64,000 nt of DNA. It comes from Pseudomonas sp. GM18 (GTDB taxonomy: Bacteria > Pseudomonadota > Gammaproteobacteria > Pseudomonadales > Pseudomonadaceae). The stretch spans positions 62,001 to 126,000 of the forward strand of contig NZ_AKJT01000031.1 of NCBI RefSeq assembly GCF_000282195.1, read 5' to 3'. Positions 10,833-19,113 of this stretch are shown here, piece after piece. The position numbers were made by a program, and so were the translations under genes. The notes under the pieces are model-generated. The model was not told where the DNA came from and did no database searches. It saw only the letters and a list, made by a program, of their open reading frames with translations. Every line of letters begins with the position of its first letter. The first letter of the stretch is position 1.

Positions 10833-11501
10833 ATGACTTTCACTACTACTCCTCGCCGTCTCGCCGCTCGCTCCTTAAAAGCAGTTGCCCTCGTCGCCGG
10901 CATGAGCGCGCTGTCGATGCAGGCTTTCGCCGCGGGTGACGCCGCCCTCTACGGCCCTGTCGCGCCAAAAGGCTCCAGCTTCGTGCGGGTCTACAACGCC
11001 GGTAACGCTGAAGTCAGCGCCACGGTCGGCACCACCAACCTGAACGAAGTCGCGCCGCTGTCCAGCACTGACTTCAGCTTCATGCCGGGCGGCGACTACA
11101 GCGCCAAGGTTGGCAGCCAGTCCCTGCCGGTGAAACTGGCCGGCGATCACTATTACACCCTGGTCAACAACGCCAGCGGCGCGCCACAACTGATCGAAGA
11201 GCCGCCGTTCAAGAACAAACAGAAATCCCTGGTGCGCGTGCAGAACCTCAGCGACAAGGCCCTGACCCTGAAAACCGCCGACGGCAAGACCGAAGTGGTG
11301 CCGAGCGTGGCCGCCAAGGGCCGTGGCGAGCGTGAAATCAACCCGGTGAAAGTCAGCCTGGCGCTGTACGAGGGCGACAAGAAAGTCGGCGACGTGAAAC
11401 CGGTAGCCCTGGAACGCGGTGAAGCCGCGGTGCTGTACGTCACCGGCAACGGCAGCAGCCTGTCGCCAGTGTGGGTCAAGCGCCCGGTGTCGACGCGCTA
11501 A
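10833..11501 (+). CDS. algF: Alginate O-acetyltransferase subunit AlgF
   Basis: AlgF is a small periplasmic adaptor required for alginate acetylation together with AlgI, AlgJ and AlgX. The 222-residue precursor carries a signal peptide (cleavage near MQAFA) and two small beta-sandwich-like halves, the first starting around LYGPVAPKGSSFVRVYN and the second around FKNKQKSLVRVQN. The ATG follows AGAGAGG at about 7 bases. It is separated from algA by 147 bases, the second largest gap in the operon. No terminator is evident there, so algA is probably co-transcribed. Confidence 0.94.
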   Translation: MTFTTTPRRLAARSLKAVALVAGMSALSMQAFAAGDAALYGPVAPKGSSFVRVYNAGNAEVSATVGTTNLNEVAPLSSTDFSFMPGGDYSAKVGSQSLPVKLAGDHYYTLVNNASGAPQLIEEPPFKNKQKSLVRVQNLSDKALTLKTADGKTEVVPSVAAKGRGEREINPVKVSLALYEGDKKVGDVKPVALERGEAAVLYVTGNGSSLSPVWVKRPVSTR

Positions 11502-11648
11502 CAAATTTTCCGAACGGCTGACACCCCATTGGGGCCTTGAAACGGGCCCCAACACGGGGAGAGTCAACCGTCCGGTACGGAATAAAAACAAGAGTGAAAC
11601 GACAGAACGTTCGTAGCTCTAACCAATCGATTGTAAAGGAGTAACAAC

Positions 11649-13100
11649 ATGATTCCGGTGATCTTGTCAGGTGGTAGCGGCTCACGTCTTTGGCCGCTTT
11701 CGCGTAAGCAATTCCCCAAGCAATTCCTCGCCCTGACCGGCGAACACACGCTGTTCCAGCAAACCCTGGAACGCCTGGTGTTCGAAGGCATGGATACCCC
11801 GATCGTGGTCTGCAACAAGGATCACCGCTTCATCGTCAACGAGCAGCTGAGCGCCCGTAAACTGGAAGCCCAGCGCATCCTGATGGAACCGTTCGGCCGT
11901 AACACCGCGCCGGCCGTGGCCCTGACCGCGATGATGCTGGTCAATGAAGGTCGCGACGAGTTGATGCTGGTGCTGCCGGCCGACCACGTGCTGGAAGACC
12001 AGAAAGCCCTGCAACGCGCCCTGGCCTTGGCCACGGTGGCGGCCGAGCGTGGCGAGATGGTGCTGTTCGGCGTGCCGGCGACCAAACCGGAAACCGGTTA
12101 CGGCTACATCAAATCCACCAACGATGCCCTGCTGCCGGAAGGCGTCAGCCGCGTCTCGCACTTCGTCGAAAAACCCGACGTGAAACGCGCCACCGAGTTC
12201 GTCCAGTCCGGCGGTTACTTCTGGAACAGCGGCATGTTCCTGTTCCGCGCCAGCCGCTTCCTCGAAGAGCTGAAAAAGCACGATCCGGACATCTACGACA
12301 CCTGCCTGCTGACCCTGGAACGCAGCCAGCAGGACGCCGACACCATCACCCTCGACGAAGCCACCTTCGCCTGCTGCCCGGACAATTCCATCGATTACTC
12401 GGTGATGGAAAAAACCCAGCGCGCCTGCGTCGTACCGCTGACCGCGGGCTGGAGCGATGTCGGTTGCTGGTCGTCGCTGTGGGAAGTGAATGAAAAAGAC
12501 GCCAACGGCAACGTCACCAAGGGCGACGTGGTCATTCAGGACAGCAAAAACTGCATGATCCACGGCAACGGCAAACTGGTGTCGGTGATCGGTCTGGAAA
12601 ACATCGTGGTGGTCGAAACCAAGGACGCCATGATGATCGCCCACAAGGACAAGGTCCAAGGCGTCAAACAGATGGTCAACACCCTCAACGAACAGGGCCG
12701 CAGCGAAACCCAGAACCACTGCGAAGTCTATCGTCCGTGGGGTTCCTACGACTCGGTGGACATGGGCGGCCGTTTCCAGGTCAAGCACATCTCGGTCAAA
12801 CCGGGCGCGTGCCTGTCACTGCAGATGCACCACCACCGCGCCGAACACTGGATCGTGGTCAGCGGCACCGCTGAAGTGACCTGCGACGAAAACGTGTTCC
12901 TGCTCACTGAAAACCAGTCGACCTACATCCCGATCGCCTCGGTACACCGCCTGCGCAACCCAGGCAAGATTCCACTCGAGATCATCGAAGTGCAATCGGG
13001 CAGCTACCTGGGCGAAGACGATATCGAGCGGTTTGAAGATATCTACGGTCGCTCCACCCCTATCGAGCGCGGCGTAGCGGTGAAAACCATCGCGCAGTGA
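11649..13100 (+). CDS. algA: Mannose-1-phosphate guanylyltransferase / phosphomannose isomerase AlgA
   Basis: AlgA is bifunctional. The C-terminal phosphomannose isomerase makes mannose-6-phosphate, and the N-terminal nucleotidyltransferase makes GDP-mannose, the alginate precursor. The 483-residue protein has the pyrophosphorylase signature GGSGSRLWPLSRKQFPKQF at residues 8-26 and the FVEKP loop. The cupin-type isomerase motif QMHHHRAEHW starts at residue 392 and supplies metal ligands. The start is set by an AAGGAG site 8 bases upstream. It is the last gene of the operon and is followed directly by a strong terminator. Confidence 0.97.
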   Translation: MIPVILSGGSGSRLWPLSRKQFPKQFLALTGEHTLFQQTLERLVFEGMDTPIVVCNKDHRFIVNEQLSARKLEAQRILMEPFGRNTAPAVALTAMMLVNEGRDELMLVLPADHVLEDQKALQRALALATVAAERGEMVLFGVPATKPETGYGYIKSTNDALLPEGVSRVSHFVEKPDVKRATEFVQSGGYFWNSGMFLFRASRFLEELKKHDPDIYDTCLLTLERSQQDADTITLDEATFACCPDNSIDYSVMEKTQRACVVPLTAGWSDVGCWSSLWEVNEKDANGNVTKGDVVIQDSKNCMIHGNGKLVSVIGLENIVVVETKDAMMIAHKDKVQGVKQMVNTLNEQGRSETQNHCEVYRPWGSYDSVDMGGRFQVKHISVKPGACLSLQMHHHRAEHWIVVSGTAEVTCDENVFLLTENQSTYIPIASVHRLRNPGKIPLEIIEVQSGSYLGEDDIERFEDIYGRSTPIERGVAVKTIAQ

Positions 13101-13114
13101 TTGACCGGTAAAAC

Positions 13115-13176
13115 AAAAAGCCCCCGTCCAGCCCGCTGCGTTCCCTATCCGCAGCGGGTTGGGTGGGGGTTTTTTC
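13115..13176. terminator. Bidirectional terminator after algA
   Basis: A long GC-rich stem pairs AAAAAGCCCCC...CCCGCTGCG with CGCAGCGGG...GGGGGTTTTTT. It has a short ATCC-containing loop, A-rich sequence on the left and T-rich sequence on the right, so it can act on both strands. It ends alg operon transcription and, on the other strand, the toxin gene whose stop codon (13176-13178) touches the T-tract. Confidence 0.93.
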
Positions 13177-15911
13177 TATCCCTTCCAAGTGGCGCCAGCT
13201 CTTGAGGCAATGGCCGCTGACCTCGGGTTGACCGCCCGAGTCGATATTTTTACCACCTTGCTGGTCTTGTTTATCTTGTTCAACGATTTGAGGGTCAGAA
13301 AGTTGCCCACACCTCGTACATTAGAGACGTCTTTGGACATGACCCCGGCGTCCGCAGCTATTTTCAGTTCGTTTGCCTTCAGTTGGGAGGCAGGATTGGC
13401 CACCAGAAACTCCACCTTGGCCTCCGTGTCGTTACTGGCCGCCCCCTTATGCATCGTGGTGGATATCGCTGCGATTGCGTAGATCTGCCGGGTTCCCGGC
13501 GCTTTGAGCTTGTCCTCTTTCTTCAAAATCGCAAAGAACCTGTTCTCGACGATTTTTTGTAGCTTGGCACTTCCAGGGGCCGGTTCGATAATCCGGGTCT
13601 TCTGAAAACCCGACTTCGCCAACTCCAGCATCTCCGACGAGATGACTTCTCCAAGCTCCAGATTCATCCGCGTCTCTCCGGACGTGGCGTCCGGAAACAT
13701 CCTCGACGCATGTTTGAACACTCGCTTGTATTCCTTCAAGCTGCGTTTGAGCTCATCCTTGCCAACGGTGTATTCAACGTCGACACCCACTTCCACCGCT
13801 TTGAATCCGGAGCTGGGTTTGAACGTCTCGGTTTTATTGTCAAACACCACGACTTTTGCCGTCATCGCCTTGGCCTTCAATCCCCACCGCTGAAGTCTGC
13901 CGATGTCGATTTCGTAGTCCCCCACTACATCATGTTGCAGGCCGGATGGATCAATGAACGTCACAGGGTTGTTCAGCACCATCGAGAACCGATTCAATCC
14001 ATCGACATCCCCCGCCGGATCGGTACTCGCCCATCGCTGCAACCACGGTATGTAGTACCGGAAGCCATAGTAATAAAGCCCCGTGGCATCCCGTTCCTTG
14101 CCCGAATAGCGAATGGTTTTATAGTCGACGCCGATCACGTCCGTACCAGCAAACCATGCGGTTTCGCCGTAGGGATAGAAGACTTCCTGGCTGATGATCT
14201 GTGCATCAGCAGCCAGTTCCACGGTGCAGGAGTTCAGGTAATCGACCAAGGTGTAGCGGTACTGATCGTTGACGCCAGACGGTGGCTCGGTTTCCCAATG
14301 CAACACCCGCACGGTGTTGAGGCCGGCTTGAACGGTGATGACCTGCAACACCTCCCCTGAGCCACTGTCGGTTCGCAGTTCCAGCCCCGGCAAGTAACGC
14401 ACTTCAGCCACCACGGTCCGGGCATTGGTCTGCAACGAGCGGATTTTACGCACCCGCTGGCCACCGCCATCGTAGTGATACGACTCCCGGTCATTGCGCC
14501 CGGATGAACGCTCCACCGGGCTGACCGATTGCAGCTGGTTGCGTAGATCCCACGTCAGAAAGCGCCCCTGATCCAGCGCCAGCAAATTACCTTTGGCGTC
14601 GAATGCGGCGGCGATGCCCTCCTCAGTGGGCGGCACGCCGTTGCGCCAGGGCAGGCAGCGATTGCTGTAGCGGGCAGCTTTCAAATCGCGCCCATGGTTT
14701 TGCGCGCCGACGTGGGTCAGCTTCAGCAGATTGCCGCCTGCGTCATAGCAGTAGGTCTGCCGGTAGTTGCTGACGGCCGCCGGATCGGTACGACCAACCG
14801 ACTCGGGTCCTTGATTGGGAGCGCCCGCCTCCCAGCCAAAGGCCTCGATCAACTGGGAAAGACTGTCGTAGCTGAAGCGATTGATCGGGTCGATGCGTTG
14901 ATTGGCGAAGTAGCGCACCGGCAGGGCCTTGTCTTCGACACTCAGCACATTGCCCATTCGGTCATAGATATAGAACAGGTGTTGCAGCAAACCGACTCGT
15001 TCACTGTACGCCCGTCGCTCCATCAAACGACCGTCTTCGGGTCGATAGGCCAACGTCGTCCGCACCCCGTTACCCGCGACCTCCCCTTCGACTTGCCCTT
15101 GGGCGTTGTAGCGGATCTCGCTGACCAACGTTTGCCCAGCGGGCTGATCCTTCAATTGCAGTCGACTCTCGCGCACTCGGCCATCGACGGTCAGACTGAA
15201 GGTCTGCCGGTTCTCCCTGGCATCGATCTGCTCCAGCACATCACCCAGCGGACCGAATCGCCACCTGGACGTCGCCCCCGCTCCCGGTTCGAGCAACGGC
15301 TGGCGATCATCAATCAGTTCCGGCCAATCGGGGGTTACCGGATCGAGGGTGAAGTGGCGGGTGTTTTCCACGCATTCGCCGCCGATCGAAAACAGGTCGA
15401 ACAGTACGCTGCCCGCCGGGTCATCGTAACGAATCAGCTGGCCGTACTGGTTACGATCCCGATTGCCCTGGCCGGGGTAGCCATAGGTAAAACGCTCGAC
15501 ACAGCGACGCGGCTCCACAGCACCCTGCTCGAACACCGCCACTGGCCGCAGCAAACCGTCATATTCAACCTCGCGACGCGTTTCGCGGCTGTCCCAGCCC
15601 ACCACCATTTCGGCGGCCAGGCCATGCAGGTTGATCTGCGTGCTGCCATCGACGCTGTCCGTGCGCAAACTGTTCCCGGCCAGCAAGTACACCGAGGCCA
15701 GATTGGCCGGCGCCAGGGGATCGCCCACTTGCAGCGCCCATAATCGCGGATCCCACTGCTTGACCGCTCGTCCTGCGCCATCGTGAACAGTGCGGTTGAT
15801 GCGGGACTCGGCGGGCAGGTTTTCGATGGCGCGCCAGTAATCTACCGAACGGATCGACAAGCCGCGCGGATCGAAGACCGTCAGTGTGGGTGTCTTGTGG
15901 TGCATTCCCAT
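13176..15911 (-). CDS. TccC-like RHS/YD-repeat toxin A with GNAT-like C-terminal domain
   Basis: Predicted Tc-toxin component C (TccC-like): an RHS beta-cocoon shell that encloses and autoproteolytically releases a C-terminal effector. The start at 15911 gives 911 residues and aligns with the two paralogues. Residues 1-657 hold the N-terminal KTPTL..DPRGL motif, YD repeats and the RHS core ending DPAGDVDGLNRF..NNPVTFIDPSG. Residues 658-911 are unique to this copy. Their end (VRGVGNFLTLKSL, then TRAVNPRSAAIASRAGA) resembles the acetyl-CoA loop and final segment of GNAT acetyltransferases; this is inference. A LexA-box-like palindrome lies about 70 bases upstream. No TcA or TcB partner gene is in the window, and no immunity gene follows. 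Confidence 0.85.
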   Translation of the reverse strand: MGMHHKTPTLTVFDPRGLSIRSVDYWRAIENLPAESRINRTVHDGAGRAVKQWDPRLWALQVGDPLAPANLASVYLLAGNSLRTDSVDGSTQINLHGLAAEMVVGWDSRETRREVEYDGLLRPVAVFEQGAVEPRRCVERFTYGYPGQGNRDRNQYGQLIRYDDPAGSVLFDLFSIGGECVENTRHFTLDPVTPDWPELIDDRQPLLEPGAGATSRWRFGPLGDVLEQIDARENRQTFSLTVDGRVRESRLQLKDQPAGQTLVSEIRYNAQGQVEGEVAGNGVRTTLAYRPEDGRLMERRAYSERVGLLQHLFYIYDRMGNVLSVEDKALPVRYFANQRIDPINRFSYDSLSQLIEAFGWEAGAPNQGPESVGRTDPAAVSNYRQTYCYDAGGNLLKLTHVGAQNHGRDLKAARYSNRCLPWRNGVPPTEEGIAAAFDAKGNLLALDQGRFLTWDLRNQLQSVSPVERSSGRNDRESYHYDGGGQRVRKIRSLQTNARTVVAEVRYLPGLELRTDSGSGEVLQVITVQAGLNTVRVLHWETEPPSGVNDQYRYTLVDYLNSCTVELAADAQIISQEVFYPYGETAWFAGTDVIGVDYKTIRYSGKERDATGLYYYGFRYYIPWLQRWASTDPAGDVDGLNRFSMVLNNPVTFIDPSGLQHDVVGDYEIDIGRLQRWGLKAKAMTAKVVVFDNKTETFKPSSGFKAVEVGVDVEYTVGKDELKRSLKEYKRVFKHASRMFPDATSGETRMNLELGEVISSEMLELAKSGFQKTRIIEPAPGSAKLQKIVENRFFAILKKEDKLKAPGTRQIYAIAAISTTMHKGAASNDTEAKVEFLVANPASQLKANELKIAADAGVMSKDVSNVRGVGNFLTLKSLNKINKTSKVVKISTRAVNPRSAAIASRAGATWKG

Positions 15912-15978
15912 CGCCACCGTCCATCGAATAACTGCCCTGTTGGCCCTTGTCTTCTAACGTCTCGAGCGCATGACTGGC

Positions 15979-15998
15979 TACTGTCAGAAATTACAGTA
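15979..15998 (-). promoter_or_regulatory. LexA-box-like palindrome upstream of toxin gene A
   Basis: The 20-mer TACTGTCAGAAATTACAGTA has the exact outer arms and spacing (TACTGT, eight bases, ACAGTA) of a proteobacterial SOS box. It lies 68 bases before the chosen start. A second inverted repeat, GTACCG-N5-CGGTAC, overlaps its edge (15996-16012). The inner eight bases are less AT-alternating than in the yebG box of this window (52372-52387), so affinity is uncertain. Confidence 0.55.
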
Positions 15999-16033
15999 CC
16001 GACCAACGGTACAATCCCTTGCTCGCTGAATGT

Positions 16034-16115
16034 CTGCGCGGCGCATCGCTGCCGTCCGCAAACCCTGCAGTTTCGCGCCAAGCGTTTGCAGGGTAGTTCC
16101 TCCCGATCGATTCCC
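16034..16115 (+). pseudogene. Degenerate remnant of the 22133-22597 membrane-protein gene
   Basis: Bases 16051-16115 match the 3' end of the gene at 22133-22597 (around 22540-22605) almost base for base, including CCGCAAACCCTG, TTTCGCGCC and TTGCAGGGTAGTT. Bases 16034-16050 resemble an internal stretch near 22389-22406. Just upstream, 15960-16030 matches 22000-22072. The body of the gene is deleted and the frame is destroyed. It is a scar of duplication of the toxin-plus-neighbour unit. Confidence 0.7.
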
Positions 16116-16127
16116 CTTTATTTTGTG

Positions 16128-18992
16128 TCAGCCGAATGATCCTTGCCGAGCGGGAGCTGACCTGGACGTCCCGTTGAGTGATTGTCGTCTTCCGGCGTAA
16201 GACTTGGGCGCGACAAGCACAATGAGGTCCTGGTTTCGGTTCAGCGCCTGAACCACTTCCTGCGTCTCCATCGAGAGCTGGGCAACATTCTCAAAGGCTT
16301 TCGGGTCCGTGCTACCGGAGCCAGCGAACTCGGTTCTAATTGCCTGCATTCTGGTTTCCAGCAGATCGATCACAACCGGCGTATCGTCGTAAATTTCGCT
16401 GAGCGATGCGGCATTCAGGCCCTGTGACGCCTGGTAAAATTCGCGGCCTGTTTGTATCAGACCCGGGGCTTGCGCCCCCAGCTCACTGGCGGCCTTGCCG
16501 ACAACTTTATCAACCACTGCTTTGGTGAACTTTTTCCCCAGCTTTGTTCGCCCATCACTTGTCCGCGGGTCTATCGCCGATAGCTCAAATTTTACCAGGC
16601 TGGAATTGGGTATCTGTTTCGGCTCAACGCGTTCAATGAATGACTTGGGGTTCATTTCGTTACCCTTGAAGCTGATCGGGCGATCCAGTCGATAGGTGCC
16701 CACCGCTTTGGAAATCATGGCCTTTGCGGCCTTCGCGACGATTTCCGCCCCAGCCTTGCTTCCCAATGCACCGGTCACCGGGCCTGCCAGCCCACCAATG
16801 GCTCCGCCCGCTGCAGCCCCCGCCGCCTTGCCGGCCGAACTGACAGCACTGCTGGCGAGCTGGGTAACCACACGTCTGCCCAACGCTTTGAAACGGTGCT
16901 GCGCATAGACGTGATTGAGTAGCGAATGCTTGAAATCAGAAGCGCCACCTCCCACCGATTTCAACAAGGCACGCTGCTTGTCCATGCCTTCGTTCAGCTG
17001 CGAAGTTGGGATCAATTCGCCACCGTCGCTATCGACATGCGTCATGGGTGAATTGCGCACCATTTGATACAGGTTGGGCCCGTCAATGAAGCCTTTGGGG
17101 TCAGGATTGAGCCAGCGCTGCAACCACGGCACGTAGTAACGCAATCCATAGTAATAAAGCCCGGTGGCATCCCGTTCCTTGCCCGAATAGCGAATGGTTT
17201 TATAGTCGATGGCGATCATGTCCAGGCCCGCGTACCACGCGGTTTCGCCATAGGGGTAAAAGACTTCCTGGCTGATGATACGGGCGTCGCCGGCCAGTTC
17301 CACGGTGCAGGATTTCAGATGATCGACCAAGGTGTAACGGTATTGATCATTGACGCCGGACGGCGGCGGGCTCTCCCAGTGCAGCACTCGAACGCTGTTA
17401 AGTCCGCCCTCGGCGGTGATGACCTGCAGCACTTCCCCGGTGCCCCTGTCGGTACGCAGTTCCAGCCCCGGCAAGTAACGCACCTCAGCCGTCACCGTCC
17501 AGGCATTGGTCTGCAATGAACGAATTTTGCGCACCCGCTGGCCAGCGCCATCATAGAGATAGCGTTCACAGTCATTGCGCCCGAAGGCGCGCTCCACCGG
17601 GCTGACCGATTGCAATTGATTACGCAAATCCCACGTCAGAAGGCGCCCCTGATCCAACTCCAGCAAATTGCCGCTGGCATCAAAAGCAGCAGCGATTTCT
17701 GCTTCGGTCGGCGGCACGCCGTTGCGCCAGGGCAGGCAACGGTTGCTGTAGCGGGCGGCTTTCAGCTTGCGTCCGGGATCTTGCGCGCCAACATGCGTCA
17801 ACTTCAGCAGATTGCCGCCCGCGTCATAGCAATAGCTCTGCCGGTAATTGCTGACCGCTGCCGGATCAGTACGACCGACTGAATCCGGCCCCTGATTGGG
17901 GCCGCCCGCCTCCCAGCCAAAGGCCTGGATCAATTGATAAAGGCTGTCGTAGATAAAACGACTGATGGGCTCTACGCGTTGATTGGTGAAGTAGCGCACC
18001 GGCAGGGCCTTGTCTTCGATACTCAGCACATTGCCCATTCGGTCATAGATATAGAACAGGTGTTGCAGCAAACCGACTCGTTCACTGTACGCCCGACGCT
18101 CCATCAGCCGACCATCCTCGGGGCAATACGTGAGCGTTGTTTGCACTGCGTTACCCGCCACTTCTCGTACGGTCTGACCCTCGGCGTTGTAACCGATTTC
18201 GCCGACCAGCGTTTGCCATGAGGATTGCCCCGCCAGCTTCAGGGCACTGTGGCGTAACCGGCCATCAAGCGTGAGGCCAAAGCTCTGGCAGTTTTGCCTG
18301 GCATCGACCGTCTCCAGCACATCCCCCAGCGCCCCGTAACGCCACGTCGAAACGGCGCCCTCACCCGGTTCGAGCAGTTTTTGTCGATCGGCTATCGGCT
18401 CAGGCCAATCCGGCGCAACGGCTTCCAGCGTGAAGTGCTGAACGTGCCTTGTGCAGTGGCCGGTGATTGCAAACGCCGCAAACAACACTGTGCCTCCGGG
18501 GGTATCCTGGCGAATCAACTGCCCGCATTGGTTGCGATCCCGATTGCCGTGATTGGCACGACCATATTCCATACGCTCGGCACAACGTGGTGGCTGCGTG
18601 GCGAGATGCTCAAACACCGCCACGGGACGAAGCAGGTCATCGTAGACAACCTCGCGTCGTACAGCGCGACTGTCCCAGCCTTGCAGCATTTCATTGGCCA
18701 GACCAAGAAGACTGATCTGTGAGCCGGCATCGACGCTGACCGTACATACCGGATTACCGGACAGCGAATGTACGGTCGTGAGATTGGCAGGGGTCGAAGG
18801 GTCGTCCTTTTGCAACGCCCACAGCCGTGGGTCCCACTGTTCTACCGCAAAACCCGCGGCATCGTGGAAGGTGCGATTGATGCGCGCCAGAGCAGTGGCG
18901 CTTTCCTCTGTGCGCCAATAATCAACCGAACAAATCGGCAGCCCCCGCGGGTCAATGACGGACAATCGTGGGGTTTTGTAGTGCCATCCCAT
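16128..18992 (-). CDS. TccC-like RHS/YD-repeat toxin B with glycine-zipper C-terminal region
   Basis: Second TccC-like paralogue. The start at 18992 gives 954 residues and again places the end of the RHS core (NPDPKGFIDGPNLYQ..VDSDG) at residue 657. An ATG at 19007 would add five residues. The first 300 or so residues differ clearly from copies A and C, while the rest of the core is nearly identical to them. The unique tail (658-954) has a long Ala/Gly-rich hydrophobic stretch (AAGAAAGGAIGGLAGPVTGA) of glycine-zipper type, then a charged region with no family I recognise. It may be membrane-active; this is inference. It lies 121 bases after toxin C with no palindrome of its own, so it may be read from that promoter. 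Confidence 0.83.
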   Translation of the reverse strand: MGWHYKTPRLSVIDPRGLPICSVDYWRTEESATALARINRTFHDAAGFAVEQWDPRLWALQKDDPSTPANLTTVHSLSGNPVCTVSVDAGSQISLLGLANEMLQGWDSRAVRREVVYDDLLRPVAVFEHLATQPPRCAERMEYGRANHGNRDRNQCGQLIRQDTPGGTVLFAAFAITGHCTRHVQHFTLEAVAPDWPEPIADRQKLLEPGEGAVSTWRYGALGDVLETVDARQNCQSFGLTLDGRLRHSALKLAGQSSWQTLVGEIGYNAEGQTVREVAGNAVQTTLTYCPEDGRLMERRAYSERVGLLQHLFYIYDRMGNVLSIEDKALPVRYFTNQRVEPISRFIYDSLYQLIQAFGWEAGGPNQGPDSVGRTDPAAVSNYRQSYCYDAGGNLLKLTHVGAQDPGRKLKAARYSNRCLPWRNGVPPTEAEIAAAFDASGNLLELDQGRLLTWDLRNQLQSVSPVERAFGRNDCERYLYDGAGQRVRKIRSLQTNAWTVTAEVRYLPGLELRTDRGTGEVLQVITAEGGLNSVRVLHWESPPPSGVNDQYRYTLVDHLKSCTVELAGDARIISQEVFYPYGETAWYAGLDMIAIDYKTIRYSGKERDATGLYYYGLRYYVPWLQRWLNPDPKGFIDGPNLYQMVRNSPMTHVDSDGGELIPTSQLNEGMDKQRALLKSVGGGASDFKHSLLNHVYAQHRFKALGRRVVTQLASSAVSSAGKAAGAAAGGAIGGLAGPVTGALGSKAGAEIVAKAAKAMISKAVGTYRLDRPISFKGNEMNPKSFIERVEPKQIPNSSLVKFELSAIDPRTSDGRTKLGKKFTKAVVDKVVGKAASELGAQAPGLIQTGREFYQASQGLNAASLSEIYDDTPVVIDLLETRMQAIRTEFAGSGSTDPKAFENVAQLSMETQEVVQALNRNQDLIVLVAPKSYAGRRQSLNGTSRSAPARQGSFG

Positions 18993-19113
18993 CGTCGAAG
19001 CCTGCATGCCGGTTCGTCCCTGTTCGCCTGCGGTTATCTAAACGCTCGTGGTCAGGGCGTTTGGGCGTCAGAGTTTTGCGCGATGACCACTGACTTTTTT
19101 GTTATCCCTTGAT

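Noticed and set aside
14694..15743. Plus-strand open frames across the RHS genes (also near 20281-21432)
   Set aside because: Repeated in all three tandem copies because they mirror the conserved RHS codons; no protein-like features.
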